A DNA stretch of 64,000 bases from Streptomyces sp. R44 (GTDB lineage: Bacteria > Actinomycetota > Actinomycetes > Streptomycetales > Streptomycetaceae). The stretch's first letter is position 1. Each line of letters starts with the position of its first letter. The stretch covers positions 248,001 to 312,000 of the forward strand of contig NZ_CP163444.1 in assembly GCF_041053105.1 (NCBI RefSeq), read 5' to 3'. The position numbers were made by a program, and so were the translations under genes. The notes under the pieces were generated by a model. It saw only the letters and a list, made by a program, of their open reading frames with translations. It had not been told where the DNA came from and searched no databases. Of this stretch, positions 36,988-45,911 are shown one piece after another.

Positions 36988-39900
36988 TCAGCGGCGTAGC
37001 TTCAGGCGGTGCACCCCGCCGTCGACCGTGCCGACGTAGAGCGTGCGGCCGTCGGGGGCGGCGGCCAGCCTCGTGGTGTCGGTGTTCTGCAGGCCGCTTG
37101 AGATGTTCTCCCAGGTGAGGCCGTTGTCGGTGCTGCGCAGTACACCCCGGCCGCCCTGGACGAGTCCGGACTCCCTGGAGCCGGCGGTGGCCGCGTAGAG
37201 CGCTCCGTTCACCCGCAGCAGGTCCGAGACGTGGACCACGAGCGGGCCGGTGTCGGCGGTGCGGAAGGTCCTGCCGTCATCGGTGCTGACCCGGACGGAC
37301 GATCCGCCGACGACCAGGCGTCGGCCATCCATCACGATCGCGGAGACGGGGCCCTCGGCGACCTTGGTCTTGGTGACGCCGCCGTCGTCCGAGCGGTAGA
37401 GGCCCGAAGCGTTGCCGAGCCAGAGGCGCCGCGGGTCGCGCGGGTCACCGGCCATGGCATCGAAGGACCTCTCGTGGAAGAGGTTCTTCCACGTCCTGCC
37501 GCCGTCGGACGTCGCGAACAGCCCGTCGCCGAAAATGCTCCTGAAGCTGATCGCCACCCGGTCCGGGTCGGCCGGGTGGACCAGGATCGAGGTCGGTATC
37601 TCCGCCGACGTGCCCTTCACCTGCCAGGTCCGGCCGGCGTCACCGCTGCGGGAGACCTCGAAGAGGCCGGTCGCGGTGCGCCGGACCTGCCACACCACCT
37701 TGGTGTCCTCGGGCGAGACGGCGATGTGCGAGGTGAGGCGACCGGTCCTGCCCTCCGCCCCGGACTGGCCCCACTCGGGGCCGGCGACAGGGATCGCGGT
37801 GCGGTAGGTGCCGCTCACCGTTCCGGCGAGCAGCTGGTCGCCGCCGGCCGCGAGGGCGAAGGTGGTCAGGCCCTGGACGCCGATCCTCCGGTATCCGCTG
37901 CCGTCGGCGGAGCCGCGGTACAGGCCGTCCTGTTCGCTGGAGACGGTCACCGAGCCGTCGGCCCAGCGGTCGTAGTCCATCGCGATGGCGGCCTTCGAGG
38001 GGGCGGACACGGGCTTCCAGGTCTTGCCGTGGTCGTGGCTCACCTGCCCGGCGCCGAACAGCGCGCGCAGGTACAGGTCGCCGCCGGAGGCGGACAGTCC
38101 GTTGCCGCCCTCCGCCAGGGGCAGCAGGGTGGACCAGGTGCGGCCCTTGTCGTAGGAGCCGCGGACGCCCGTACCGGGGACGTAGGCCGCCACCACGGTG
38201 GAGTCGGCCGCCATGCCGCGGACGGTGTTCACGGGCTCGTCGAGAACGAGGTGCGCCGTACCGGGGTCGCCCTTGCCGACGCCGTCGATCCGCCAGACGC
38301 CGTCGAAGGTCGCCAGGTACAGGGTGCCGCCGACGAGGGTCGCGTCGCGGACGTCGCCGGTCACGCCGGTGGGGTACGTCGCCCAACTGTCGCCCGCGTC
38401 CGTGCTGACCAGCAGTGTGTCGTCGACGATCGCGGCGAGGGTACGGGTCTGCTCGTCCGCGACGAACTCGTCGATGTGCGCGTCGGGCACGTCGAGCTTG
38501 CGCCAGGTTCGGCCGTTGTCGTCGGTACGCAGGATCGTGCCCCGGCGGGTGGGGTCGGCGGCCGTGTTCACGGCGTACCACCAGCGATCGGGGCGGCGGG
38601 CGTCGACCACGACCGCTCCGGTGCCGTTTCCGTCGGCGATCGGCAGCCTGCCCACCTGGCGCCAGTGGGCGCCGGCGTCGGTGGTCAGCCAGGGGGCGGC
38701 CTTCCGGAACTGGGTCATGACGGCCTGCTTCGGCCGGGCGGGCGACAGCGCGACGTGACCGGCCTCGCTGTTCGGGCCGATGGGCTCCCAGCGGTTGCCG
38801 CGGCTGTCGGCGGGGGTGACCTCGAAGGCGCCGGTTCCGGTGATCCGCCGGCCGTCGGTGGTCGTGGCCCGCACGGCCAACCGGTAGGCGCCGGCCGCCT
38901 TCCCGGTCACGTCGGCCTGGTAGTAGCCGGCGCCGTTCATGGTGGTGGGCAGGGTGAAGGCCTTGCCGTGCGGCGGCGTGACCCTGATCTCCGGCGGCGC
39001 GTTCAGGGCGGCCGGGGCGGCGATGTGCACGGTGGAACGGCCGTCGCTCGGGTCGGGGGACGCCTGGACGACCAGGTGCCGGACGACGAGCAGGTACGGC
39101 ACCCGGAGGGCCGGGCCTCGCACGGGGGTGGCCGTTATCCGGCCGCTGATCTCCGTGTCGGTGGCCGGGCGGTCTGCACGCAGGGTGACGTCGACGGTTG
39201 CCGACCCCCCGGCAGGGACGGTCACCCGCGGCGGAGACACGGCGGTGGGCCCGGTACTGCTGAGGGCGACGGTCAGCGGTGTCCTGCCGGGGTTGGCCAG
39301 GCGTACCTGCGCGGTGCCGCCGACGGTCCTGTCCGACAGGTCGGCGAGGCCGAACGACACGGTCGTCGGGGAGGCGCTGAGGGTGGCCGACGCTGCGGCG
39401 GCCACGTCGAGCCGTCCGTTGCCCTGGGCGGTGGGGCCGGTGCCGGCGAGCTGCTTCGCGGTGCCGACCAGTGCGGACCTGATCTCGTCGGGGTCCTGGT
39501 CCGGGCGCAGTTGGCGCAGCAGGGCGGCGGCTCCGGCGACGTGCGGGCTCGCCATCGAGGTGCCCGACATGCGGTAGACACCGGGTGCGTACATCGAGGT
39601 GGGGATGGTGGAGCGGATCTCCACTCCGGGTGCGACCAGGTCGGGCTTGAGGCCGAAGCCGGTGCCGGGTCCGCGCGCCGAGAACGAGGCGATCTGGTCG
39701 GTGGAGTCGGTGCCGCGCAGGGTGACGGACACCTTCCCAGCGGCCAGTTCGCGGCTCAGCTGGGCGTACTGGGTCGTGTCGATGCCCATGACGACCAGGC
39801 GGTCCATACGCAGCGAGTCGCCGGAGGCGGCGGTCCGGGTGAGGTCGGGGCGGGCGGGGGTGGTCGTGGCGCCGACCGTTCCCGGGGTGGCGGCGAGCAC

Positions 39901-41211
39901 GGGTCCGCCCCCGGCCGGAAGGCCGCCGAGCACCGCGAGCGCGCCGCGCTCTTCGGCTTCGCGCGCCCAGTCGATGTCGCTCTCGCTCAGGACATCCGTA
40001 CTGGGCGCGACGAGGATGTCGGCCCGCAGGATCTTGCCCCGTACGTCACCGACCCGCTTCCAGTCCTCGGCCGTGCCCGCGCCGACGTCCACGAGCGGCG
40101 CGGTGACCGGTTCCCGAGGCGGGTTCGCGGACAGGACGCCCCGGTACGTCTGGATCAGCTCGGGCTCCTTGCCCGCCAGGTACGCGCTGGGTATCCGCAG
40201 CCCGCTGGTGGAGGCGCCGACCGCGATGACGCCGTCGGCCGACGCCGGAGTGTCGACGGTGCCGCTGCCGGGACCGTCGTTGCCGGCCGCGGCGACGACG
40301 ACCACTCCGGCCCGCACGGCGGCGGTCGCCGCGCGGCCCAGCGGGTCGGTGCCGTCACCGGGGCCGCCGAGGCTCATGTTGATGACGTCGGCCCGCTGGG
40401 GGTTGGCCGGGTCGGCCGCCGCCTCGATGCCGGCGATGATGTCGGAGGTGTAGCCGCTGCCGTCGGCGCCGATGACCTTGTAGGCCAGCAGGCGCGCGTC
40501 GGGCGCCATGCCGGTGACGCCTCCCTTCCTGACCGCCTTGCCCGCGATGATGCCCGCGACGTGGGTGCCGTGACCGTTGTCGTCCATCGGGTCGTCGTCG
40601 CCGTTGGCGAAGTCGAAGCCGCCGACGACCTTGTGCCCCTTGCCGAAGCCACCGCCCAGGTCGGGGTGGCCGTAGTCCACGCCACTGTCCAGGACCGCCA
40701 CCACGGTGCCCTTGCCGGTGGCCTTCACACCGGCCGGGTCCTCGCGCTTCCAGACCTCGGGCGCACCGGTCAGCGGAACGCTGATGTCCGTGCGCACCTG
40801 TATCCGGGTGTCGGGCCGGACGGCGACGACGCCCGGCAACGCGGCCAGCCGCGCCGTCTCGGAGGCGGGCACCGTCATCGCCACGGCGTTGACGAGCAGG
40901 CCGAGTCTGCGGGGCGAGGCGGGGTGCAGTCCGGCTTTCCCCACCGTCCTGACGAAGGCGTCCTGCCGTGCCGCCAGGGCCCGTCGGGCATCGCCGACGG
41001 CGGAGGCGGTGCCGGCGGTCAGGGAGGTGAGCGAGCCGCCTGGGGCGGCTGCCACGGCTGCGTCTCCGGACAGCTCGACGATGACCCGCTGGTTCGGGTC
41101 GGGTGACTTCGCGGTCGCGGTGCCGGGTGTCGCGCTGAGCGTCCCGGCCAACGCGATGGTGGTGACCGTGGCCGCCGCCAGGCGTCGGCTTCTTCGTGGG
41201 TTCTTGGCCAT
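36988..41211 (-). CDS. Large secreted S8 subtilisin-like serine protease with C-terminal BNR/propeller-like half
   Basis: A 1407-residue exported protein. A signal peptide ('VTTIALAGTLSATPGTATA') is followed by an I9-type propeptide. The protease domain has the triad D175 ('AVLDSGVDYGHP'), H214 ('GHGTHVAGII') and S552 ('SGTSMASPHVAGAA'). A PA-type insert lies between His and Ser at about residues 345-520. After about residue 640 come beta-rich Ig/fn3-like domains, then from about 850 many repeats of the type 'TDAGAHWRQV', 'TDDNGRTWRKL', 'STDAGDSWATY' and 'SHDHGKTWKPV', typical of BNR/sortilin-like beta-propellers. The propeller may bind polymers or cell-wall material. A regulator is divergent at 41303. 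Confidence 0.93.
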   Translation of the reverse strand: MAKNPRRSRRLAAATVTTIALAGTLSATPGTATAKSPDPNQRVIVELSGDAAVAAAPGGSLTSLTAGTASAVGDARRALAARQDAFVRTVGKAGLHPASPRRLGLLVNAVAMTVPASETARLAALPGVVAVRPDTRIQVRTDISVPLTGAPEVWKREDPAGVKATGKGTVVAVLDSGVDYGHPDLGGGFGKGHKVVGGFDFANGDDDPMDDNGHGTHVAGIIAGKAVRKGGVTGMAPDARLLAYKVIGADGSGYTSDIIAGIEAAADPANPQRADVINMSLGGPGDGTDPLGRAATAAVRAGVVVVAAAGNDGPGSGTVDTPASADGVIAVGASTSGLRIPSAYLAGKEPELIQTYRGVLSANPPREPVTAPLVDVGAGTAEDWKRVGDVRGKILRADILVAPSTDVLSESDIDWAREAEERGALAVLGGLPAGGGPVLAATPGTVGATTTPARPDLTRTAASGDSLRMDRLVVMGIDTTQYAQLSRELAAGKVSVTLRGTDSTDQIASFSARGPGTGFGLKPDLVAPGVEIRSTIPTSMYAPGVYRMSGTSMASPHVAGAAALLRQLRPDQDPDEIRSALVGTAKQLAGTGPTAQGNGRLDVAAAASATLSASPTTVSFGLADLSDRTVGGTAQVRLANPGRTPLTVALSSTGPTAVSPPRVTVPAGGSATVDVTLRADRPATDTEISGRITATPVRGPALRVPYLLVVRHLVVQASPDPSDGRSTVHIAAPAALNAPPEIRVTPPHGKAFTLPTTMNGAGYYQADVTGKAAGAYRLAVRATTTDGRRITGTGAFEVTPADSRGNRWEPIGPNSEAGHVALSPARPKQAVMTQFRKAAPWLTTDAGAHWRQVGRLPIADGNGTGAVVVDARRPDRWWYAVNTAADPTRRGTILRTDDNGRTWRKLDVPDAHIDEFVADEQTRTLAAIVDDTLLVSTDAGDSWATYPTGVTGDVRDATLVGGTLYLATFDGVWRIDGVGKGDPGTAHLVLDEPVNTVRGMAADSTVVAAYVPGTGVRGSYDKGRTWSTLLPLAEGGNGLSASGGDLYLRALFGAGQVSHDHGKTWKPVSAPSKAAIAMDYDRWADGSVTVSSEQDGLYRGSADGSGYRRIGVQGLTTFALAAGGDQLLAGTVSGTYRTAIPVAGPEWGQSGAEGRTGRLTSHIAVSPEDTKVVWQVRRTATGLFEVSRSGDAGRTWQVKGTSAEIPTSILVHPADPDRVAISFRSIFGDGLFATSDGGRTWKNLFHERSFDAMAGDPRDPRRLWLGNASGLYRSDDGGVTKTKVAEGPVSAIVMDGRRLVVGGSSVRVSTDDGRTFRTADTGPLVVHVSDLLRVNGALYAATAGSRESGLVQGGRGVLRSTDNGLTWENISSGLQNTDTTRLAAAPDGRTLYVGTVDGGVHRLKLRR

Positions 41212-41302
41212 GGGCAGAAGTCCTAGCGCCGAAGTCACGCTCCGTACAACGGATCTTGGCGGCCCATTGCTGCACTTGGCACAAGTGGGCCAGGATCCGC
41301 AC

Positions 41303-42256
41303 ATGACGAACGAGCTCACCGCGGCAGGCATCGATCCGTTCGACGAAAGCGTCTACCGGGCTGTGTTGACCCGGCGTACGGCGGCCCCGGCCGAGCTCGC
41401 CGCCGACCTCGGCTGCTCCCCTCTCCGCGTCGCCAGGGCACTGGACCGATTGCACGACCACGGCCTGGTCGGGCGGCTCGCGGGCGTACGACGCCGGTAC
41501 GCGGCGATCGAGCCGGGAGCCGCGGTCGAGTCACTGGTGCGAACCAGGACCGCGGAGTTGGACCGGGTCCGTTCGGCGGCGGGCGAACTGTCCCGCCTCT
41601 TCGCGGCGGCCCAGGCCGGCACCGCCGGGGAGGACGAGGTGGAGATCACCACCGGCCGCGAGGCGCTCGGCCGCTGGTTCGTCCGCCTCCAACAGGAGGC
41701 GCGCGAGGACGTCATGACACTGGATCGGCCGCCGTACGCGCTGACCACGTCCAACCCGGTGGAGAGCAACGCGCTGGGGCGCGGGGTGCGCTACCGCGCG
41801 GTCTACGCCCCCGAGGCGCTGGAGTGGCCGGGGGTGCTCGACGACATCCGAGGACTCGTGAGCCGTGGCGAGCAGGCCCGGGTGATGCCGGGCCTGCGGA
41901 TCAAACTGGCCATCGCGGATCGCCGGCTGGCGCTGATGCCGCTCTCCCTGGACCTCAATGGCGTGCGCGCTGCGGTCATCCGCCCCTCCACGCTGCTGGA
42001 CGCCCTCACCGACTACTGGGAACTGTGCTGGAAACAGGCCCTGCCGCTCGACGCCCCCGCCCAGGACCCGCTCGGCGAGGAGGACCGTCTGGTGCTCACC
42101 CTGCTGGTCAGCGGCCTCAAGGACGAGGCCATAGCCCGCCAGCTCGGCTGGTCGGTCCGCACCATGCGCCGGCGCATGAGCCGCCTCCACGACCTTCTGG
42201 GCGCGGTGAACCGCTTCCAGGCCGGTGTCGTCGCGGCACGCCGCGGCTGGATCTGA
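41303..42256 (+). CDS. Helix-turn-helix regulator (TrmB-like N-terminus, LuxR-type C-terminus)
   Basis: A 317-residue regulator. The N-terminal winged helix is 'LAADLGCSPLRVARALDRLH', a middle sensor region follows, and the C-terminal HTH is 'LVLTLLVSGLKDEAIARQLG' plus 'WSVRTMRRRMSRLHDLL'. It lacks the ATPase and receiver domains of other LuxR regulators. It is divergent from the large subtilase, with 91 bases between starts, and is a likely regulator of it. Two decayed relatives of its C-terminal domain lie at 23359 and 27520. Confidence 0.88.
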   Translation: MTNELTAAGIDPFDESVYRAVLTRRTAAPAELAADLGCSPLRVARALDRLHDHGLVGRLAGVRRRYAAIEPGAAVESLVRTRTAELDRVRSAAGELSRLFAAAQAGTAGEDEVEITTGREALGRWFVRLQQEAREDVMTLDRPPYALTTSNPVESNALGRGVRYRAVYAPEALEWPGVLDDIRGLVSRGEQARVMPGLRIKLAIADRRLALMPLSLDLNGVRAAVIRPSTLLDALTDYWELCWKQALPLDAPAQDPLGEEDRLVLTLLVSGLKDEAIARQLGWSVRTMRRRMSRLHDLLGAVNRFQAGVVAARRGWI

Positions 42257-42878
42257 CCCGTCGCCGAGCCGGGGCCGATCTCGCCGGTCAGCGCGGGTTC
42301 ATCGGCTGCACCACCCGCGGACGAAGAACCTTTGTTGCAGCTACTCCCCCAAGGCGCTTGAGCGCTTCTGGGAAGTGAAGTCGGGTGCCTGGAGGGAAGA
42401 TCGTCCCACCAGGCACTCCTGCGCTTGGACACGTTGCGACATCACCCGGCTGCCACGTGTAGCGCGTAGCCGGCTCCAGGCGCGCTTCCCGGACCATGCG
42501 CGGTCCGGACCGCACACTTCGGCAAGCATCCGCGGGATGCCGACACTCGTCTCCGGGATCTGCCGTTGTCGGCCGCCGCGCGCTCGCAATCCCTCCCGCC
42601 GACCCGCTGCTTCAACGTAGCTGCCGGAAGTGCGTCGAGGATGCCGGTGAGCGGAGAGACCCGACTCCGCACGAGTCAGCGCACATGCCCAGTTCCCCAC
42701 CGTGCAGACCAGGCTCAAACGATCAGAGGTCCGACACACCAGCGCCAACCATGCACGAGCTCGTCGGACCCGGCACCCGCCGTCCGACCCGTCCGAGGTG
42801 CGTGGGGCGGGTAGGTCCTCCACTCTGAAGGGAGCCTGCCCCTTGCGCCGGGCGGGAGCGGCCCCGACGAGGAGTGGC

Positions 42879-43331
42879 ATGTCCAAGCAGTTCGAGGCGA
42901 CGGTCGACGTGGTCCGGGACATCGACAAGGTGTTCGCGTATCTCGCCGACGGGCGGAACGATCCGCGGTTCAGCCCGCGGGTGCTCCGGATCGAGCGGGT
43001 CCCCGAGTCGCCGACGGCCGTCGGTACGGTGTTTCGCAGCACGGTGAAGGACGCGGGGATGAAGACCTCGCGGGAGTTCCGCGTCACCGCCTTCGACCCG
43101 CCGCGGTCGATGCGCTGGGCCGAGGTGTCGAAGAACCTCGTGACGGTGAGCGAGGGCGGCTACGACCTGGAACCGCTGCCGGACGGCGGGACGCGGGTCC
43201 GCATCCACAACGAGCTGGAGGGCCACGGCCTCGGCAAGCTCATCGTCGGCCTGGCCCTGGCCGCGGCGCGCAAGGACGCGCCGGCCTTCGGAAAGCGCAT
43301 CAAGGCAGCCGTAGAAGCGGACGTGTCCTAG
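42879..43331 (+). CDS. SRPBCC family protein
   Basis: A 150-residue protein that starts 'MSKQFEATVDVVRDIDKVFA' with a GAGGAG ribosome site just upstream. The SRPBCC pattern continues in 'DPRFSPRVLRIERVPESPTA' and 'FRVTAFDPPRSMRWAEVS', ending in a C-terminal helix. No enzymatic motif can be named. It is unlike the SRPBCC gene at 33463. The 620 bases before it (42257-42878) show no supported gene. Confidence 0.82.
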   Translation: MSKQFEATVDVVRDIDKVFAYLADGRNDPRFSPRVLRIERVPESPTAVGTVFRSTVKDAGMKTSREFRVTAFDPPRSMRWAEVSKNLVTVSEGGYDLEPLPDGGTRVRIHNELEGHGLGKLIVGLALAAARKDAPAFGKRIKAAVEADVS

Positions 43332-43397
43332 ATCGGCGAGAGGTCGGGGCCTGTCCGACCGCTGCGCCTGCGAAGACGGCGTGCGCAGTGCCGGTGT

Positions 43398-43433
43398 GCA
43401 CCTCGGGCCGGCGGACACGCTGACCCGAGGTGC
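43398..43433. terminator. Hairpin terminator between the SRPBCC gene and the phospholipase D gene
   Basis: Perfect 10-base arms (43398-43407 and 43424-43433) with a 16-base loop, placed between two convergent stops. A further GAGGTGC copy follows, allowing alternative pairing. Confidence 0.55.
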
Positions 43434-43467
43434 GCCGAGGTGCACCGAGGTGCCGGTCGGGCGGGCG

Positions 43468-45054
43468 TCAGCCCTGGCAGACGCCGCGCGTGTAGTCGTA
43501 CGTCGCCGTGGCCTGCGAGTACTTCCACTGCGGCACGAGGAGCCCGTCCGCCAGCTGGCGTGCGGCGGCGGGGCTTTCGATCACGTAGCCGAAGTCCTGG
43601 AGCCAGGAGGGGTACAGGTTCTTCGAGCCGATGTAGAAGGCCGAGTCGTCCACCGAGACCAGCTTGTGGTGCTGGGCGTACGGTTTGCCGTCCGCCCACG
43701 TCGGCTTGTCCGAGGCGCGGAAGGTCGCGAGCTGCAGGTTCTGGCACATCGCGGCCCTTGCCTTCGGCACGTCGCCGGTCAGGGCCGTGAGGCGGTCGCG
43801 CAGGGCGTCGCTCACCTCGGACAACGACTTGATCTGCGAGTAGCCGCCGCTGCCGATGGTGCCCCGGTTGGCCGGGTCGCTGACGACGATGCGCACCTTC
43901 ACGCCGGCGGCGAGTTTCGCGGCGAGGGTGTCGTAGAGCCGGATGTCGTAGCGGGGCAGTGGCGGGCAGGTCGCGTTCAGGTCCTGCTGCGAGATCTCGA
44001 CGTGCTCGGTCGCGCTCGCGACCAGTGCTCGCAGGGCGCTCTCCTCCGGGTTGACCGTGTCGTAGTCGCGGTCGGAGTTGGTGCGGTCGGACACACCGAA
44101 TCCACAGGTGGTGTCGGCGGCCCTCGGCAGGACGGGCTGGAACGACGAGGACGGGTCGCTCTGCCGGATCCCGACGCCGAGGCCGCCCACCGCGAGGGCT
44201 GCAATGTCGCCTTCGGCGGGCGGGGCGGCAGGCCGGGGCAGCGTGGGCAGGCAGCCCGCGCCGTTGGAGGAGGCGAACCAGACGGCGGTCCAGTTGTTCT
44301 TGTTGCGACAGGTCCAGTCCCACAGCGTGTCGAGGTAGCGTCCGGCGGAGCCCGCCGCCGGGCCGGACAGCGCGAGGTCGACGTCGTTCACCGGGTGGGT
44401 GGTGTCGAGGTAGTCGTCCTTCCAGCTGTTGATGCCGCCGGTGATCACCGAGTTCCCGTCCACCACCACCAGCTTGGAGTGGTTCCAGGAGAAGCCGGTC
44501 TTCGACGTCGTCATCGAGGCCACGTCGAGAGTGACGCTCGCGGCCGCCGGACCGAGCTTGTCCACCAGCTCGTCGCGGTAGTTGGAAGGAATCACGTTGG
44601 CGTGGTAGAGGGGTGCGGCACCGACCAGGATGCGAACCTGAAGCCGGTTGCCCTTCTGCGCGGCCTCCTTCAGGCCGGCCACGATCGCGTCCTGGAAGGC
44701 TCCGTCGGGGAACGGGGCCAGAGTGGATATGTCCACGCTGTAACGGGCGTTCGCGATGTCCTCGCGTACCTTCTCCAGCAGGCGCCGGGAGCCTGAACGG
44801 TCGGCGCAGGTGGGATCGCCCCAACATCCGGGGGTCTGGAGCAGCCAGTCGGAGGCGCCGGGGGTGGAGGCGCCCAGCCTGTTCCCCGTCGTGCGCTCCC
44901 AGACGGAGCCCTCAAGGCCCGGAGAGACCTGACGCAGGGACTGCTCCACCGCGTCCAGGTGCGGAGTGGGCGCGTCGGCGAACACCGGGGCGGCGGACAG
45001 CAAGAGGGCGGAGAGGGCGAGTGGAAGGGCCGTCGTGCGGATGGTGGGGGCCAA
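43468..45054 (-). CDS. Secreted phospholipase D family protein
   Basis: A 528-residue exported protein. The signal peptide is '[20 protein letters not shown]'. Two HKD motifs mark the PLD fold: '[17 protein letters not shown]' and '[18 protein letters not shown]'. The first conserves H, K and D; the second has HxK with a following Asp. Several cysteines suggest disulphides. It likely cleaves or transfers phospholipid head groups outside the cell. A TTG start with AAGGA upstream is used. The 850 bases upstream to 45911 lack an intact gene. Confidence 0.9.
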   Translation of the reverse strand: MAPTIRTTALPLALSALLLSAAPVFADAPTPHLDAVEQSLRQVSPGLEGSVWERTTGNRLGASTPGASDWLLQTPGCWGDPTCADRSGSRRLLEKVREDIANARYSVDISTLAPFPDGAFQDAIVAGLKEAAQKGNRLQVRILVGAAPLYHANVIPSNYRDELVDKLGPAAASVTLDVASMTTSKTGFSWNHSKLVVVDGNSVITGGINSWKDDYLDTTHPVNDVDLALSGPAAGSAGRYLDTLWDWTCRNKNNWTAVWFASSNGAGCLPTLPRPAAPPAEGDIAALAVGGLGVGIRQSDPSSSFQPVLPRAADTTCGFGVSDRTNSDRDYDTVNPEESALRALVASATEHVEISQQDLNATCPPLPRYDIRLYDTLAAKLAAGVKVRIVVSDPANRGTIGSGGYSQIKSLSEVSDALRDRLTALTGDVPKARAAMCQNLQLATFRASDKPTWADGKPYAQHHKLVSVDDSAFYIGSKNLYPSWLQDFGYVIESPAAARQLADGLLVPQWKYSQATATYDYTRGVCQG

Positions 45055-45539
45055 TGCGGTTCCTTGCTTGGGGGGGGGTGGCTCGGGCCGAGGGCTCCGC
45101 GGAGGGGGCCTCGACCTTGATCAACTCGCGTAAGTTACCAGCGCGTATCTCCTGGTTCACCCCAGCCCACGCTGATTTCGGCCACAATCGCGCCCTGGAC
45201 CGTCGGCGAGGCTTCCCGGCCATGGCCCGGTCGTGGCCTGACCGTGGCGCGGCCGTGGAAGCCGGTCTCAGGGGCACCCGTGCTCCAGCAAGACGCAGAC
45301 GAACTTCTCCTCGGTCGCCCGCAGCCCGGCGAGCCGGCCACGTTCACGCGGGGACCGGCGGGCACGGAAGCGCCACCCGGCAACAAGTCCCGCTTGGGCA
45401 TGGCGGGTGGCCGCGGTGAGCAGCCAGGGCCCGGCGTAGCCGCCGATGAAGCCGGTCTCACGAAGGCCGAGCGGCCGGTACACCAGGTCGCACGGCAGCG
45501 ACTCGTGCGGGTGCCCCGTGGCCTGTTCGGTCATCAGCG

Positions 45540-45703
45540 CGACCGCGACGTCGTCCGAATGCGATCAGCCGTACCCCGGCGCCCGTGACCACGCCGACGA
45601 CCAGCGCCGAGACCCCCAGCGACGCCGGCAGCGGCCCGGTGACCGGGCGGGCCCCCTCGTACACGACGTCGGCGAGCAGGCTGCCCGTGCCGGACCACAG
45701 CAC
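45540..45703 (-). pseudogene. MFS transporter N-terminal remnant
   Basis: The minus strand encodes 'GSLLADVVYEGARPVTGPLP' and 'ASLGVSALVVGVVTGAG', which is the start of MFS permeases of the 'DVVYEGARS' kind, then breaks into a short basic stretch. The downstream 45268-45540 has an open frame ('LRETGFIGGYAGPWLLTAAT') that I cannot assign. The transporter is clearly not functional. Confidence 0.55.
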
Positions 45704-45911
45704 GAACCGTGTCGGACAGGGTACGGAGCTCGGCCTGCCGCGCCGACGGCGGAAGGATTCGATGCCGATGGTGCGGATGGCACGGCGAGGCCGCCGACCG
45801 ACTACGGCTCCGTCGACGACGGCCGATCCGCGAGCGGGTCGCTCCCGTGCGCCGGCGGCCGACCCGCTCGCGGAGTCCGCCGCCGTTCCACATCCGAGGC
45901 GGGAGATCGCG

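Noticed and set aside
37231..41106. A very long open frame antisense to the subtilase gene
   Set aside because: Its translation is low-complexity Gly/Ala/Arg/Val sequence without motifs. It is a by-product of the GC-rich codons of the real gene on the other strand.
42257..42878. Possible genes in the 620-base gap after the subtilase regulator
   Set aside because: Short frames on both strands have poor codon structure and no motifs; only a small inverted repeat (GTGCCTGG/CCAGGCAC) was seen.
45268..45540. Minus-strand frame with 'LRETGFIGGYAGPWLLTAAT' after the MFS remnant
   Set aside because: It could be part of a dead gene, but neither its start nor its family can be supported.
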